Source of the DNA: Burkholderiales bacterium
Lineage (GTDB): Bacteria > Pseudomonadota > Gammaproteobacteria > Burkholderiales > Burkholderiaceae_C
Assembly: GCA_947448105.1 (NCBI GenBank)
Contig: CANFNE010000011.1
Coordinates: forward strand, 1 to 20,363
Reading direction: 5' to 3'
DNA: 20,363 nucleotides
Made by a program: the position numbers and the translations under genes. Of this stretch, positions 1 through 7,329 are shown piece by piece. The notes beneath the pieces are model-generated. The model was given only the letters and a program-made list of their open reading frames with translations, had not been told where the DNA came from and searched no databases. Position 1 is the first letter of the stretch; every line of letters begins with the position of its first letter.

Positions 1-53
1 TGTAAGGCATGCCGCCAGCGTTCAATCTGAGCCAGGATCAAACTCTATAGTTC
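1..53 (-). rRNA. rrs: 16S ribosomal RNA, 5' end only
   Basis: The reverse complement of 27-46 is the universal 27F priming site (AGAGTTTGATCCTGGCTCAG), which is E. coli 16S position 8 onward, so the mature 5' end falls near 53. The next bases, ATTGAACGCTGGCGGCATGC, are typical of Betaproteobacteria and of Comamonadaceae in particular. The gene is transcribed leftward and only about 50 nt lie inside the window; the rest of the rRNA operon is outside it. Confidence 0.97.
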
Positions 54-367
54 GATCTTGATTTTTTTCGCATATTTCTATGCAACTCATAAATTGGAAT
101 CGACGTGATTTTCTTTGACGAAATTCACATCTTTTTACTTCATGAGCGTTTGTTAGCTAATTAAAGCTAAGTTCCAAAGAACTTGGCAATCGCTTTCAAA
201 CGCCCACGCTTATCGGCTGTAAATTTTTAAGGATCTACGTAGGATTTAACCCCTACTTAAGTTGACTTCTCTGTGATCAGCGAAGCCTTCAATCATAACA
301 CAGTTTTTTGGGCTGTTTTAAAAAAACTTCAAGATTTTTTCTAACCCCTCGATGTGTGTCGCAGCGA
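54..367 (-). other. Pre-16S rRNA leader
   Basis: This roughly 310-nt AT-rich stretch lies between the inferred rRNA transcription start and the mature 16S end. On the minus strand it contains several perfect short hairpins: 169-184 (AAGTTC, 4-nt loop, GAACTT), 153-170 (TTAGCT/AGCTAA) and, just before 16S, 70-83 (GCATA, GAAA loop, TATGC). Such stems commonly fold or help process pre-16S RNA. The antitermination block is listed separately. No open reading frame here looks real. Confidence 0.8.
201..256 (-). promoter_or_regulatory. rRNA antitermination region (boxB-boxA-boxC-like)
   Basis: Read on the minus strand in transcription order. A boxB-like hairpin spans 256-239 (GTAGG, 8-nt loop, CCTAC). 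A boxA-like GATCCTTAAAAATTT lies at 235-221. A conserved downstream block ACAGCCGATAAGCGTGGGCG lies at 220-201. I recall the same order and a very similar downstream block in other Burkholderiales rRNA leaders. NusB/NusE (S10) would be expected to bind boxA and make transcription resistant to Rho. The boxA assignment is by position and partial match to the family consensus, not an exact match. Confidence 0.65.
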
Positions 368-374
368 GAGGGCT

Positions 375-403
375 AGTGTAGCGCGATTTCAGCCGTTCTT
401 CAA
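375..403 (-). promoter_or_regulatory. rRNA operon promoter (sigma-70 type)
   Basis: On the minus strand a -35 TTGAAG (403-398) is separated by exactly 17 bp from a -10 TACACT (380-375). The sequence after the -10 (AGCCCTCTCG) is GC-rich, the usual discriminator of stringently controlled rRNA promoters, and places the start near 367-368. The boxA leader and 16S follow, which supports the assignment. Confidence 0.75.
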
Positions 404-430
404 GCCTGATGCAAAAGAATTGAAAATTAG
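404..430 (-). promoter_or_regulatory. UP element-like A/T-rich tract
   Basis: Directly upstream of the rRNA -35 box, the minus strand reads CTAATTTTCAATTCTTTTGC, an A/T-rich tract in a GC-rich surrounding. Such tracts bind the alpha subunit C-terminal domain of RNA polymerase at rRNA promoters. Beyond it, 431-642 holds no gene that I can support, only small inverted repeats at 429-444 (AGCTG/CAGCT) and 489-513 (CTCCGT/ACGGAG). Confidence 0.5.
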
Positions 431-642
431 CTGCCCTACCAGCTGAAAGCCTGCGGCGGGCTAGCGCTATGCACGTGGCTTAGGCCAGCTCCGTAATGAC
501 CAGGCTCACGGAGGCTACCTGTTCAACGCCAGGACGCTCCCTCGTGTCGCCGTTTCTTGGATCGGATCCAGCTATCCAGAGATGGTTCCTCATGTCACGC
601 TAAGGACAAATCTTTCGGCGGGCCTGGGCTTAAATCGCAGGC

Positions 643-1311
643 ATGGGAAACCTTTACCTTGTGCGCCATGGCCAGGCCTCGTTTGGTGCGGAAGACTATG
701 ACAGGCTTAGCGAGCTGGGCGCGCGCCAGAGCGTGCGTCTGGGGGAGTACTTTGCTAAGCAGGGCCTGAAGTTTGATGCCGTAGTGATGGGTAGCTTGCG
801 CCGCCACGCCCAGACATGGGAAGGCATCGCCCAGGGGGGCGGCTATGAGGCTGCGCCCTTGGTATGGCCGGGGCTTAATGAATACGACAGTAGCGCTGTG
901 ATCCAGGCGATTCACCCTTTTCCGCTCGAGAAGGCCGACTCGCCTGAGATGTACCGGGCGCACTTTCGCTTGTTGCGCGATGGCCTGCGGCAATGGATGA
1001 ATGGCGTTGTCAGCCCAGTAGGAATGCCGAGCTACCCTGACTTCGTACGCGGCGTGACCAGCGCCTTGGACCATGTGCGCAGCAATTGCAGCGGCAACGT
1101 GCTGATGGTCAGCAGCGGCGGGCCGATCAGTACGGCCATCGGTCATTTGCTGGGAACCACGCCTGAGACGACGGTGGAGCTCAACTTCCGCATACGCAAC
1201 AGTTCAGTCACCGAGCTGGCGTTCACGCCCAAGCGGCACATGCTGGTGACTTACAACACCCTGCCCCACTTGGACGATCCTGAATATACGTCCTGGGTCA
1301 CGTACGCCTGA
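643..1311 (+). CDS. Histidine phosphatase family protein (phosphoglycerate mutase-like)
   Basis: The 222-residue product starts with LVRHGQASFG, the RHG signature of the histidine phosphatase superfamily. His9 is the predicted phospho-accepting residue and Arg8 a phosphate ligand. GSLRRHAQT (residues 50-58) matches the second conserved arginine region. Near the C-terminus, where the classic motif has a second catalytic His (xHG), this protein has MVSSGGPIS (about 155-163). I recall this SSGG form in many uncharacterised members, so it may be a subfamily trait rather than damage. Substrate unknown; a cytoplasmic phosphatase or mutase acting on a small phosphorylated metabolite is plausible. 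The ATG at 643 has only a weak upstream CAGG. It stands alone, transcribed away from the rRNA operon and convergent with the next gene. Confidence 0.88.
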   Translation: MGNLYLVRHGQASFGAEDYDRLSELGARQSVRLGEYFAKQGLKFDAVVMGSLRRHAQTWEGIAQGGGYEAAPLVWPGLNEYDSSAVIQAIHPFPLEKADSPEMYRAHFRLLRDGLRQWMNGVVSPVGMPSYPDFVRGVTSALDHVRSNCSGNVLMVSSGGPISTAIGHLLGTTPETTVELNFRIRNSSVTELAFTPKRHMLVTYNTLPHLDDPEYTSWVTYA

Positions 1312-1318
1312 AGACTGT

Positions 1319-1346
1319 GCGGGCGCTTGCCTATGGCCGCGCCCGC
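1319..1346. terminator. Possible bidirectional terminator hairpin
   Basis: A perfect 8-bp stem, GCGGGCGC (1319-1326) with GCGCCCGC (1339-1346) and a 12-nt loop, sits between two convergent genes, starting 8 nt after one stop codon. There is no clear T-run on either side, so it may slow or end transcription only weakly. A second small hairpin (AAGGC/GCCTT, 1352-1367) follows. Confidence 0.4.
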
Positions 1347-1384
1347 GCTGCAAGGCGACTAAGCCTTCAAACCACGAGGGCCAC

Positions 1385-2239
1385 TCAGACCACCAGGGTG
1401 CTCAGGGGCAGGCGCTGCACCTCGCCTAATAGCTGCGCCAGGGCGCGGCCAGCCGCTTGAAGCACTTTTGTGCCCTTGTCGGCAGTAGCGGCGCCGGCGT
1501 TGCCCACGGCGCCTGCGGCGTTGTAGTCTTGTATCTGCCAGGCTAGCTTGGCGGTTTTGCCATTGCCCAGGATGTCGAATTGCGCGGCCCGCGCCTGCGA
1601 GGTAGATGCGAAATGTTGCGCTTTGTCCATTTCCACCCGGTGGGGCGCCAGCGCCAGCATGAGCGAGGTTTCGATATCGCCCGCATGGATGCCGAAGCGG
1701 TGCTCTTCGGCGCTGAACAAGGCGTTGACGTCCTCGCCCTCGGGCCCGAGCAACGGAAGGCCGTACCAGTTAACGCTGAGCACCAGCATCCCCAGGCGCG
1801 CGCGCAGGTCGCGCGCCACGATGTCCATGAAGTTGGCCTGGCCGCCGTGGGCGTTAAAAATCACCAGCTTCTTGACCCCGGCAGCGGCCACGCTCTCACC
1901 AATATCGGTCCACAGGCGGATCAGCGTTTCGGCCTTGAGCGTCAGGGTGCCGGCAAAGCGGGCGTGTTCCGGGCTAAAGCCCACGGCCTGGGTAGGCAGG
2001 AACAAGGCGGACGAATCGGGTGCCAGATGGGGCAAGGCGGCCGCCACGACGCCGTCAGCGATGCAACTGTCGACCTGCAGCGGCAGGTGCGGGCCATGCT
2101 GCTCAGTGGCACCCACGGGAAGTACGGCGATGGTTTGCGCGATGCGGCCACTGGCTTGCAGGGCTTGAAAGTGCGCCGTGCTGTGGTCGGCCCAGTAGCG
2201 GGAAGGATGGGCGGCGGCTTCGGGCATGGCGGTGCTCAC
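1385..2239 (-). CDS. Creatininase family amidohydrolase
   Basis: The 284-residue protein carries the family signature GATEQHGPHLPLQVDS. Glu46, His48 and Asp57 have the same spacing (2 and 11) as the metal ligands of creatininase, and a second metal region, NAHGGQANF, has His131. The HAGDIETS stretch (184-191) matches the later conserved acidic motif. Members are cytosolic metal-dependent cyclic-amide or formamide hydrolases: creatininase, the FAPy deformylase ArfB and MftE of mycofactocin synthesis. The substrate cannot be told here. The longest frame starts at GTG (2239); an ATG at 2227 (residue 5) is as likely, and neither has a clear ribosome binding site. It lies 21 bp after a radical SAM gene on the same strand, so co-transcription is likely. 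Confidence 0.88.
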   Translation of the reverse strand: MSTAMPEAAAHPSRYWADHSTAHFQALQASGRIAQTIAVLPVGATEQHGPHLPLQVDSCIADGVVAAALPHLAPDSSALFLPTQAVGFSPEHARFAGTLTLKAETLIRLWTDIGESVAAAGVKKLVIFNAHGGQANFMDIVARDLRARLGMLVLSVNWYGLPLLGPEGEDVNALFSAEEHRFGIHAGDIETSLMLALAPHRVEMDKAQHFASTSQARAAQFDILGNGKTAKLAWQIQDYNAAGAVGNAGAATADKGTKVLQAAGRALAQLLGEVQRLPLSTLVV

Positions 2240-2260
2240 TTGGTAAGGAAGGTGAAACGG

Positions 2261-3841
2261 TCAGGGCGTGGCGGGGACCGCGTGGCGCTGCTGGCGCTCG
2301 GTATTGCGAACAGCCGGGCCTGCCGCGGGCGCAGCTTGGCGTGGCAAATGGCCTAGCAATGCCACTGGCGACGCGCGGGCGCCGCTGCCCACGTAGTCTG
2401 CCAACAAGGCGGCGCGCACTGCGGCGGGTGGCAAGGCGCGCGCATGGCAAAGGTACTCGAACAGGGCGTCCACCAAAATTTCGGGGGTCAGGCCGCTGGT
2501 ACGCTTTTGGCTGCGCCACAGCCAGTCTGCAAACGCCGCAAAGGCCTGAAACGGCGACGGCGCCTCCAGCAACAGCGCCAGGGTTTGGCCAAAGCGCCCG
2601 GAGTTCGCAACCAAATCCCAATACCGGGCCAGGCGGACAAAGGCCTGCACTTGGTCGGCGCTGACGGCGTCGGTCTGCACCACGGTGTAGGGTGGCGCGG
2701 GGTCAAAGACCATGGCAGGCAGGGGCTTGGTGGCCAGCGGCGTACCGCGAAGGCGCTTGAGCACGCCGAGCTGGATTTCGTGCGGGCCCCAGGACCACAG
2801 CGTGTCAAAGCCCTGGCCGAAGCTGTCCCAGCTCTCGCCGGGCAGGCCAAAAATCAGGTCGGTGTGCAAATGCGCGTGGCTGGCGGTGACGAGCCAGCGC
2901 AGGTTGGCCTCGGTCTTGGCAGCGTCCTGGCGGCGGGAAATGGCGCGTTGCACCACCGGATTGAGGCTTTGGATGCCGATTTCAAACTGCAGCACCCCGG
3001 CGGGAAAGCGGGCAATGCAGGTTTTGAGGCGCTCGGGCAATTGGTCGGGCACGAGTTCGAAGTGCACAAACAGCGGCTCTTGCGGGTCGGCGTCCAGGCG
3101 GGCCAGAAAGAACTCCAGAATCTGCACCGAGGCGTCAATTTTGAGGTTGAAGGTGCGGTCCACGAACTTGAAGGTACGCGCGCCCCGGGCGTAGAGCGAT
3201 GCGAGTTCGGTCAAAAAGGCGTCCAGGTCAAACGCCCAGGCGGTCTTGTCCAGGGCACTGAGGCAAAACTCGCATTTGAAGGGGCAGCCGCGCGAGGCCT
3301 CCACATAAAGCACCCGCTGCGCCAAGTCGGTGTCGCTGTACTGGGCGTAGGGCATTGCAAGGTCGTCCAGGGGCGGCTGTTCGCCTGCAATCACCTTCAT
3401 CAGAGGCCGGGGGCCGTGCACCAAGGCGCGGCAGAGTTGGGGAAAGCTGACATCGCCCCAGCCCGTAATCACATGGTCGGCCAGGGCGACGATGGCTTGG
3501 CCGACCAGCTCGTGGCTGACTTCCGGGCCGCCGAGCACCACCTTGACGTCTGGGCGCTGCGCCTTGAGCAGTGCAATCACGGCGGTGCTGGGCACCACGT
3601 TCCATATATAGATGCCCAAACCCACAATGCGCACCGCGCCGGGCTGGGCCGGACCGAGATCGGCCACCAGGGCATCCACGACGTCTTGCGGGGCACGGTG
3701 GATGGTGAATTCCTGCAGCGTGGTGCAGGCGTCCAGGTCAGCGCCGCCATGGCGCGCCATATTGGCGCGCAGATACCGAAGGCCCAAGGAGGCGTGGATG
3801 TATTTGGCGTTCAAAGTGGCCAGGACGATGCGGTGCGGCAT
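2261..3841 (-). CDS. B12-binding domain radical SAM protein (DUF4080 type)
   Basis: The 526-residue product starts LATLNAKYIHASLGLRYL, typical of the B12-binding Rossmann domain at the N-terminus of this family; LGGPEVSHE (about 103-111) also belongs to it. The radical SAM cluster motif is CPFKCEFC (Cys186, Cys190, Cys193). DLIFGLPGES lies later in the TIM barrel, and the C-terminal part fits DUF4080. These enzymes bind a 4Fe-4S cluster and S-adenosylmethionine, and the B12 domain suggests methylation or a radical rearrangement; no substrate is known to me. I chose the ATG at 3841 over an upstream in-frame start at 3883. It has AGGG about 5 nt before it, starts the conserved domain, and avoids overlap with the divergent gene at 3859. 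The N-terminal extension would be cysteine-rich and not family-like. Confidence 0.9.
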   Translation of the reverse strand: MPHRIVLATLNAKYIHASLGLRYLRANMARHGGADLDACTTLQEFTIHRAPQDVVDALVADLGPAQPGAVRIVGLGIYIWNVVPSTAVIALLKAQRPDVKVVLGGPEVSHELVGQAIVALADHVITGWGDVSFPQLCRALVHGPRPLMKVIAGEQPPLDDLAMPYAQYSDTDLAQRVLYVEASRGCPFKCEFCLSALDKTAWAFDLDAFLTELASLYARGARTFKFVDRTFNLKIDASVQILEFFLARLDADPQEPLFVHFELVPDQLPERLKTCIARFPAGVLQFEIGIQSLNPVVQRAISRRQDAAKTEANLRWLVTASHAHLHTDLIFGLPGESWDSFGQGFDTLWSWGPHEIQLGVLKRLRGTPLATKPLPAMVFDPAPPYTVVQTDAVSADQVQAFVRLARYWDLVANSGRFGQTLALLLEAPSPFQAFAAFADWLWRSQKRTSGLTPEILVDALFEYLCHARALPPAAVRAALLADYVGSGARASPVALLGHLPRQAAPAAGPAVRNTERQQRHAVPATP

Positions 3842-3858
3842 GGCCCTATTATCAAAGC

Positions 3859-4170
3859 ATGGCACGCAACAGCACCGGAGCATCCTTTTTTGCCTGGGAC
3901 GGCGACGTTCTGGTGGTCAACATTCTTGGCAAACCCGCCGCCAGCAAAGACGCCATTGGCAAACCCAAGGGCACGCAGCTCAAAGTGAGCGTGACCGCAG
4001 CGCCGCACAATGGCAAAGCCACGGACCACATGGTGCGCTTTCTGGCGCCCTTGTTTGGGGTGGCGGTGCGCGATATCGAAGTGGTGTTCGGGCAAGAAAA
4101 CGTGAACAAGCAGCTGCGCATCCAGTCGCCCAAGAAACTCCCTGCCGTGTTCACCACACCGGCGGTTTAG
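3859..4170 (+). CDS. yggU: DUF167 / YggU family protein (UPF0235)
   Basis: The small 103-residue protein contains LKVSVTAAPHNGKATDHM and FLAPLFGVAVRDIEVVFGQENVNK. These match the DUF167 pattern (VxVxAxPxxGKAN, then a leucine-rich helix and G-x-x-x-x-x-K). The length is normal for the family, whose fold is known but whose function is not. It begins 17 bp from the divergent radical SAM start, so its promoter must lie within that gene or in the tiny gap. A DsbD-like gene follows 66 bp downstream on the same strand. The start ATG has only a weak AAAG upstream. Confidence 0.85.
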   Translation: MARNSTGASFFAWDGDVLVVNILGKPAASKDAIGKPKGTQLKVSVTAAPHNGKATDHMVRFLAPLFGVAVRDIEVVFGQENVNKQLRIQSPKKLPAVFTTPAV

Positions 4171-4236
4171 CCGCGAACTGCCACAATCGTGCCAGCGCCG
4201 CCGCTTGCGCAGCGGCCTTTTTGACTGAAGCACTCC

Positions 4237-6531
4237 ATGTCCTCGCACTTTGCCTTTCCCACTCCTTTGTCCGCCATCGTGCCCATGGTGGCGGGCCTGA
4301 TCCGCCGCGTGGCCACGCAGCACGCGCTGCTGTGGGCGATGGCCTTGTTCGCCGCGGCGTTTGCGGCGAACGCCGCCCAGCCCCGGCTCGATTTGCAGAC
4401 GGGCACCGGCGCCGTGGTGCAAACGCCCGAAGTGCGCGCCGAATTGGTGGTCCATGCGCCCCAGGGTATTGGCAAAGGCGCGCCGCTGGAATTGGGCCTG
4501 CTGCTGCAACACCAACCCGGGTGGCACACCTACTGGAAAAACCCCGGTGACTCCGGCCTGCCCACCGAGCTGCGCTGGAACTTGCCCGAGGGCCTGCAAA
4601 CCAGCGCGGTGCACTGGCCCACACCACACAAGATCAAGATCGGTCGGCTGGCCAATTTTGGCTACGAAGACACGGTCTTGCTGCCTGTGACCGTCACGGT
4701 TGCGCCCGGTTTTCGCCCGGCGCCTGGCGCCAGCGAAGTAACCGTGCGCCTGAACGCGTCCTGGCTGGTGTGCCGCACCGAGTGCATTCCGCAAGACGGT
4801 GCATTTGAACTGCGCCTGCCCCTGCAAGGCTCGGTGGCAACCCAGCGCGCAGTGTTTGAGGCGGCCCGCGCCGCGCGCCCCACGCCGCTGGCAGGCAAGG
4901 TGCAAGCGCAATTGGATGGCGACAGCTTGGTACTGAGTGCGCAAGGCCTGCCCGCGCAATGGCAGGGCAAGGCGATTGCCGTCTTTCCTGAGGCAGTCGA
5001 TGTATTTGTCACCGCCGCCAGTGCCAGCCCTGGCGACCCGGTGCGCGAGGCCCTGGGCGACAGCGCAGCGGCAGCGCCCGAGGTGGGCACGCAAACCTGG
5101 CAAGGCGCGGTGTGGCGCGCGCGCTTGCCCTTGTCGCCCCAGCGCAGCACGCGCCCCACACGAATCGCCCTGCTGCTGGCGCTCGACGGCGTAAGCGTGC
5201 AGGCGCTGGCCGATGTCAGCGGCGTCTGGCCCGACAAGGCGACTGCCGCGCCCGCAGGCAGCGACGTGGCGACGGCGCCCTTGAACGCGCCAGCGGCGCC
5301 TGCAGACACCGGCGGCCTGTGGTGGGCGCTGCTGGCCGCCTTTGTGGGTGGTTTGATTTTGAATTTGATGCCCTGCGTGTTTCCGGTGTTGGCCATCAAG
5401 GTGCTGGGCTTTGCCAGCCATTCGGACCAGGGCGGCGTCTCGCGGCGCGTGATCGCGCTGGCCTACACGGCGGGCGTGGTGCTCTCGATGGCCGCGCTGG
5501 GCGGCGCCTTGCTGGCGCTGCGCGCCGGGGGCGAGCAACTGGGCTGGGGCTTTCAGCTGCAGTCGCCCGCGGTGGTCAGCGCGTTGGCGCTGCTGTTTAC
5601 ACTGATTGCCCTGAATCTTTTGGGCTTGCTGGAATGGGGCAACGTGGTGCCCGGTGGCCTGGCCGGGCTGCAGCTGCGCCACCCGGCGGCCGACGCCATG
5701 CTCTCGGGCGTGCTGGCAGTGGCCGTGGCATCGCCCTGCACCGCGCCCTTTATGGGCGCCTCTTTGGGCCTTGCGCTAACCCTGCCGGCCTGGCAGGCCA
5801 TGGGTATTTTTGTGGCGCTGGGCCTGGGGCTGGCGCTGCCCTTTGCTCTGGCCAGCAGCCTGCCACAGTTGGCGCGCTTGCTGCCGCGGCCCGGCGTTTG
5901 GATGCTGCACCTGCGCCAGTTCATGGCCTTTCCCATGGCGGCCACCGTGCTGTGGCTGCTGTGGGTGCTGGGGCACCTCGGTGGCCTGGACGCGGCAGCA
6001 TCGCTGGCGGTACTGCTGTGGTGCCTAGCGCTCACGGTGTGGACGCTAAACCTTCGAGGGCGAAGCCGCTGGGTCTTTGGCACCTTGGCCTTGGCGGTAT
6101 CACTGGCGCTGCTGCGGGCGGTGGGCCCCAACGTGCTGCAAGCGCCAACCGCAAGCGCGCCTGCAAGTGCGGTGTCTGCCGCAAGCGCCCCGGGCACCTG
6201 GCAAGCCTGGAGCGTCCAGCGCGTACGCAGTGAACTGCAAAACGGCCGCCCGGTGTTTGTAGACTTCACCGCCGCCTGGTGCATTACCTGCCAGTACAAC
6301 AAGCAAAGCACGCTGTCGCAAGACGCAGTGCTGCAAGACTTTGCGGCCAAGCAGGTGACCCTGCTGCGCGCGGACTGGACGCAGCGCGACCCGGCGATCA
6401 CCCAGGCCCTGGCGGAGTTGGGACGCAGCGGCGTGCCGGTGTATGTGCTTTATGCGCCGGGCAAGGCGGCTGTGGTGATGTCAGAAATTCTGTCTGCCAC
6501 GGACTTGCGCACCGCTTTGAAGGCACTGTAG
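4237..6531 (+). CDS. dsbD: DsbD/ScsB-type thiol:disulfide interchange protein
   Basis: The 764-residue protein has an N-terminal hydrophobic signal segment (about 30-46, ending near ANA-AQ) and a periplasmic DsbC-like domain with GWHTYWKNPGDSG and a Cys179-Cys183 pair (WLVCRTEC). Eight predicted membrane helices follow (about 359-630), carrying the membrane cysteines Cys380 (LMPCVFP) and Cys501 (SPCTAPF). A C-terminal periplasmic thioredoxin domain has the active site WCITC (Cys682, Cys685). Electrons would pass from cytoplasmic thioredoxin through the membrane cysteines to the thioredoxin domain and then to periplasmic partners for disulfide repair or cytochrome c maturation. The N-domain resembles ScsB/DipZ rather than classic DsbD, so the partner may differ. 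The unusually long n-region leaves the ATG at 4285 as an alternative start. It converges with the solute-binding gene at a gap of 18 bp with no terminator visible. Confidence 0.92.
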   Translation: MSSHFAFPTPLSAIVPMVAGLIRRVATQHALLWAMALFAAAFAANAAQPRLDLQTGTGAVVQTPEVRAELVVHAPQGIGKGAPLELGLLLQHQPGWHTYWKNPGDSGLPTELRWNLPEGLQTSAVHWPTPHKIKIGRLANFGYEDTVLLPVTVTVAPGFRPAPGASEVTVRLNASWLVCRTECIPQDGAFELRLPLQGSVATQRAVFEAARAARPTPLAGKVQAQLDGDSLVLSAQGLPAQWQGKAIAVFPEAVDVFVTAASASPGDPVREALGDSAAAAPEVGTQTWQGAVWRARLPLSPQRSTRPTRIALLLALDGVSVQALADVSGVWPDKATAAPAGSDVATAPLNAPAAPADTGGLWWALLAAFVGGLILNLMPCVFPVLAIKVLGFASHSDQGGVSRRVIALAYTAGVVLSMAALGGALLALRAGGEQLGWGFQLQSPAVVSALALLFTLIALNLLGLLEWGNVVPGGLAGLQLRHPAADAMLSGVLAVAVASPCTAPFMGASLGLALTLPAWQAMGIFVALGLGLALPFALASSLPQLARLLPRPGVWMLHLRQFMAFPMAATVLWLLWVLGHLGGLDAAASLAVLLWCLALTVWTLNLRGRSRWVFGTLALAVSLALLRAVGPNVLQAPTASAPASAVSAASAPGTWQAWSVQRVRSELQNGRPVFVDFTAAWCITCQYNKQSTLSQDAVLQDFAAKQVTLLRADWTQRDPAITQALAELGRSGVPVYVLYAPGKAAVVMSEILSATDLRTALKAL
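4347..4371 (+). repeat. 9-bp inverted repeat in the dsbD signal sequence
   Basis: GTTCGCCGC (4347-4355) and GCGGCGAAC (4363-4371) are perfect complements around a 7-nt loop. They encode the Ala/Phe-rich core of the signal peptide. In mRNA this would be a stable GC-rich hairpin about 110 nt after the start codon. Alanine-rich codon use could produce it by chance. Confidence 0.5.
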
Positions 6532-6549
6532 GGCCATGGCACGCGGCGC

Positions 6550-7302
6550 TTAGCGCACCGAAAACATCTGCGCGAAATACGCTGCCTCGAGTTTGGCCAG
6601 GTCAGTTTGCGCAAGCGCGCTGTCAAAGGCGTCGCGCATTGCCAGCCCACTGGGTGTGCGTTTGAAGCAAACATGCAAGCTCAAGCGGGCAATCGGGCGG
6701 GGATTGAAGACGACGCTGCCCTTGTCTTTGAGCTTGTAGAGCGTGTACTCCAGCACACTTTTGTCCACCACGATGCCACGGATTTTCCCGGCGCGCAGCT
6801 TGGCGATATTGGCCGCGTCGCTGGGGCCCAATTCCACGGGCTGGCGCTTGTCCTTGATGGCGGCGTCAAACTCTTCACCGTTGAGGTAGCCGTCCACCAC
6901 GCCCAGACGGTAGGCGCCCAGGTCAGACAGTTTGGTCCACTTGATGGGGGCGTTCTTCAAAGTGGCAACGCCCAACACACTGCTGCCAATCGACTGCGAA
7001 AGGTGGCAGGCGTCTTGGCGCTCCTGGCTGAAATATTCGGGGAAGTAACCTTCAAACTCCGGGCTTTGCTCGCCCTTTTCAACCGCTTTGGTCCATTCGA
7101 AGGACGCCGTCAACAGCCTAAAACCGGCGGCTTTGGCGACGGTAGCGGCGATATAGGTCGAGACGCCTTCTTGGGGCAACAGTAAGCCGGTAAAGGGCGG
7201 CCATTCCAGCGTCGCCAGCCGGATGAGTTTGTGCTGCGACTGCGCCATGGCGCCGGTGGCCAACACGGCAATAAGCAGTCCCAGGCTCCATTTTTTTAGC
7301 AT
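6550..7302 (-). CDS. Periplasmic solute-binding protein, bacterial family 3 type
   Basis: The 250-residue protein has a clean Sec signal peptide (KK, hydrophobic core, cleavage expected at AMA-QS after residue 20) and no lipobox. The mature start LIRLATLEWPPFTG and later LGVVDGYLNGEEF and IAKLRAGKIRGIVVDK fit the amino-acid-binding SBP family (COG0834). No ABC permease or ATPase gene is nearby. A good GAGGA lies about 6 nt before the ATG, and the gene begins 27 bp after the chpA stop on the same strand, so it looks like the last gene of the Chp operon. A role in presenting a ligand to PilJ is inference; a stray transport component is the alternative. The ligand is unknown. Confidence 0.85.
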   Translation of the reverse strand: MLKKWSLGLLIAVLATGAMAQSQHKLIRLATLEWPPFTGLLLPQEGVSTYIAATVAKAAGFRLLTASFEWTKAVEKGEQSPEFEGYFPEYFSQERQDACHLSQSIGSSVLGVATLKNAPIKWTKLSDLGAYRLGVVDGYLNGEEFDAAIKDKRQPVELGPSDAANIAKLRAGKIRGIVVDKSVLEYTLYKLKDKGSVVFNPRPIARLSLHVCFKRTPSGLAMRDAFDSALAQTDLAKLEAAYFAQMFSVR

Positions 7303-7329
7303 GCGCGTCCTCGCTTTTATAAAACGTAA

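Noticed and set aside
2444..3988. 514-codon open frame on the plus strand antisense to the radical SAM gene
   Set aside because: The minus strand carries the CxxxCxxC radical SAM motif and B12 domain; the plus-strand product has no recognisable features.
3811..5682. 623-codon open frame on the minus strand antisense to dsbD
   Set aside because: The opposite strand encodes a clear DsbD-type protein with all motifs; the antisense product is low-complexity (Gln/Ala/Gly/His/Arg) and resembles nothing. Long antisense frames are common in GC-rich genes.
6532..6549. Terminator between convergent dsbD and the solute-binding gene
   Set aside because: The 18-nt gap holds no convincing stem with a T-run on either strand.
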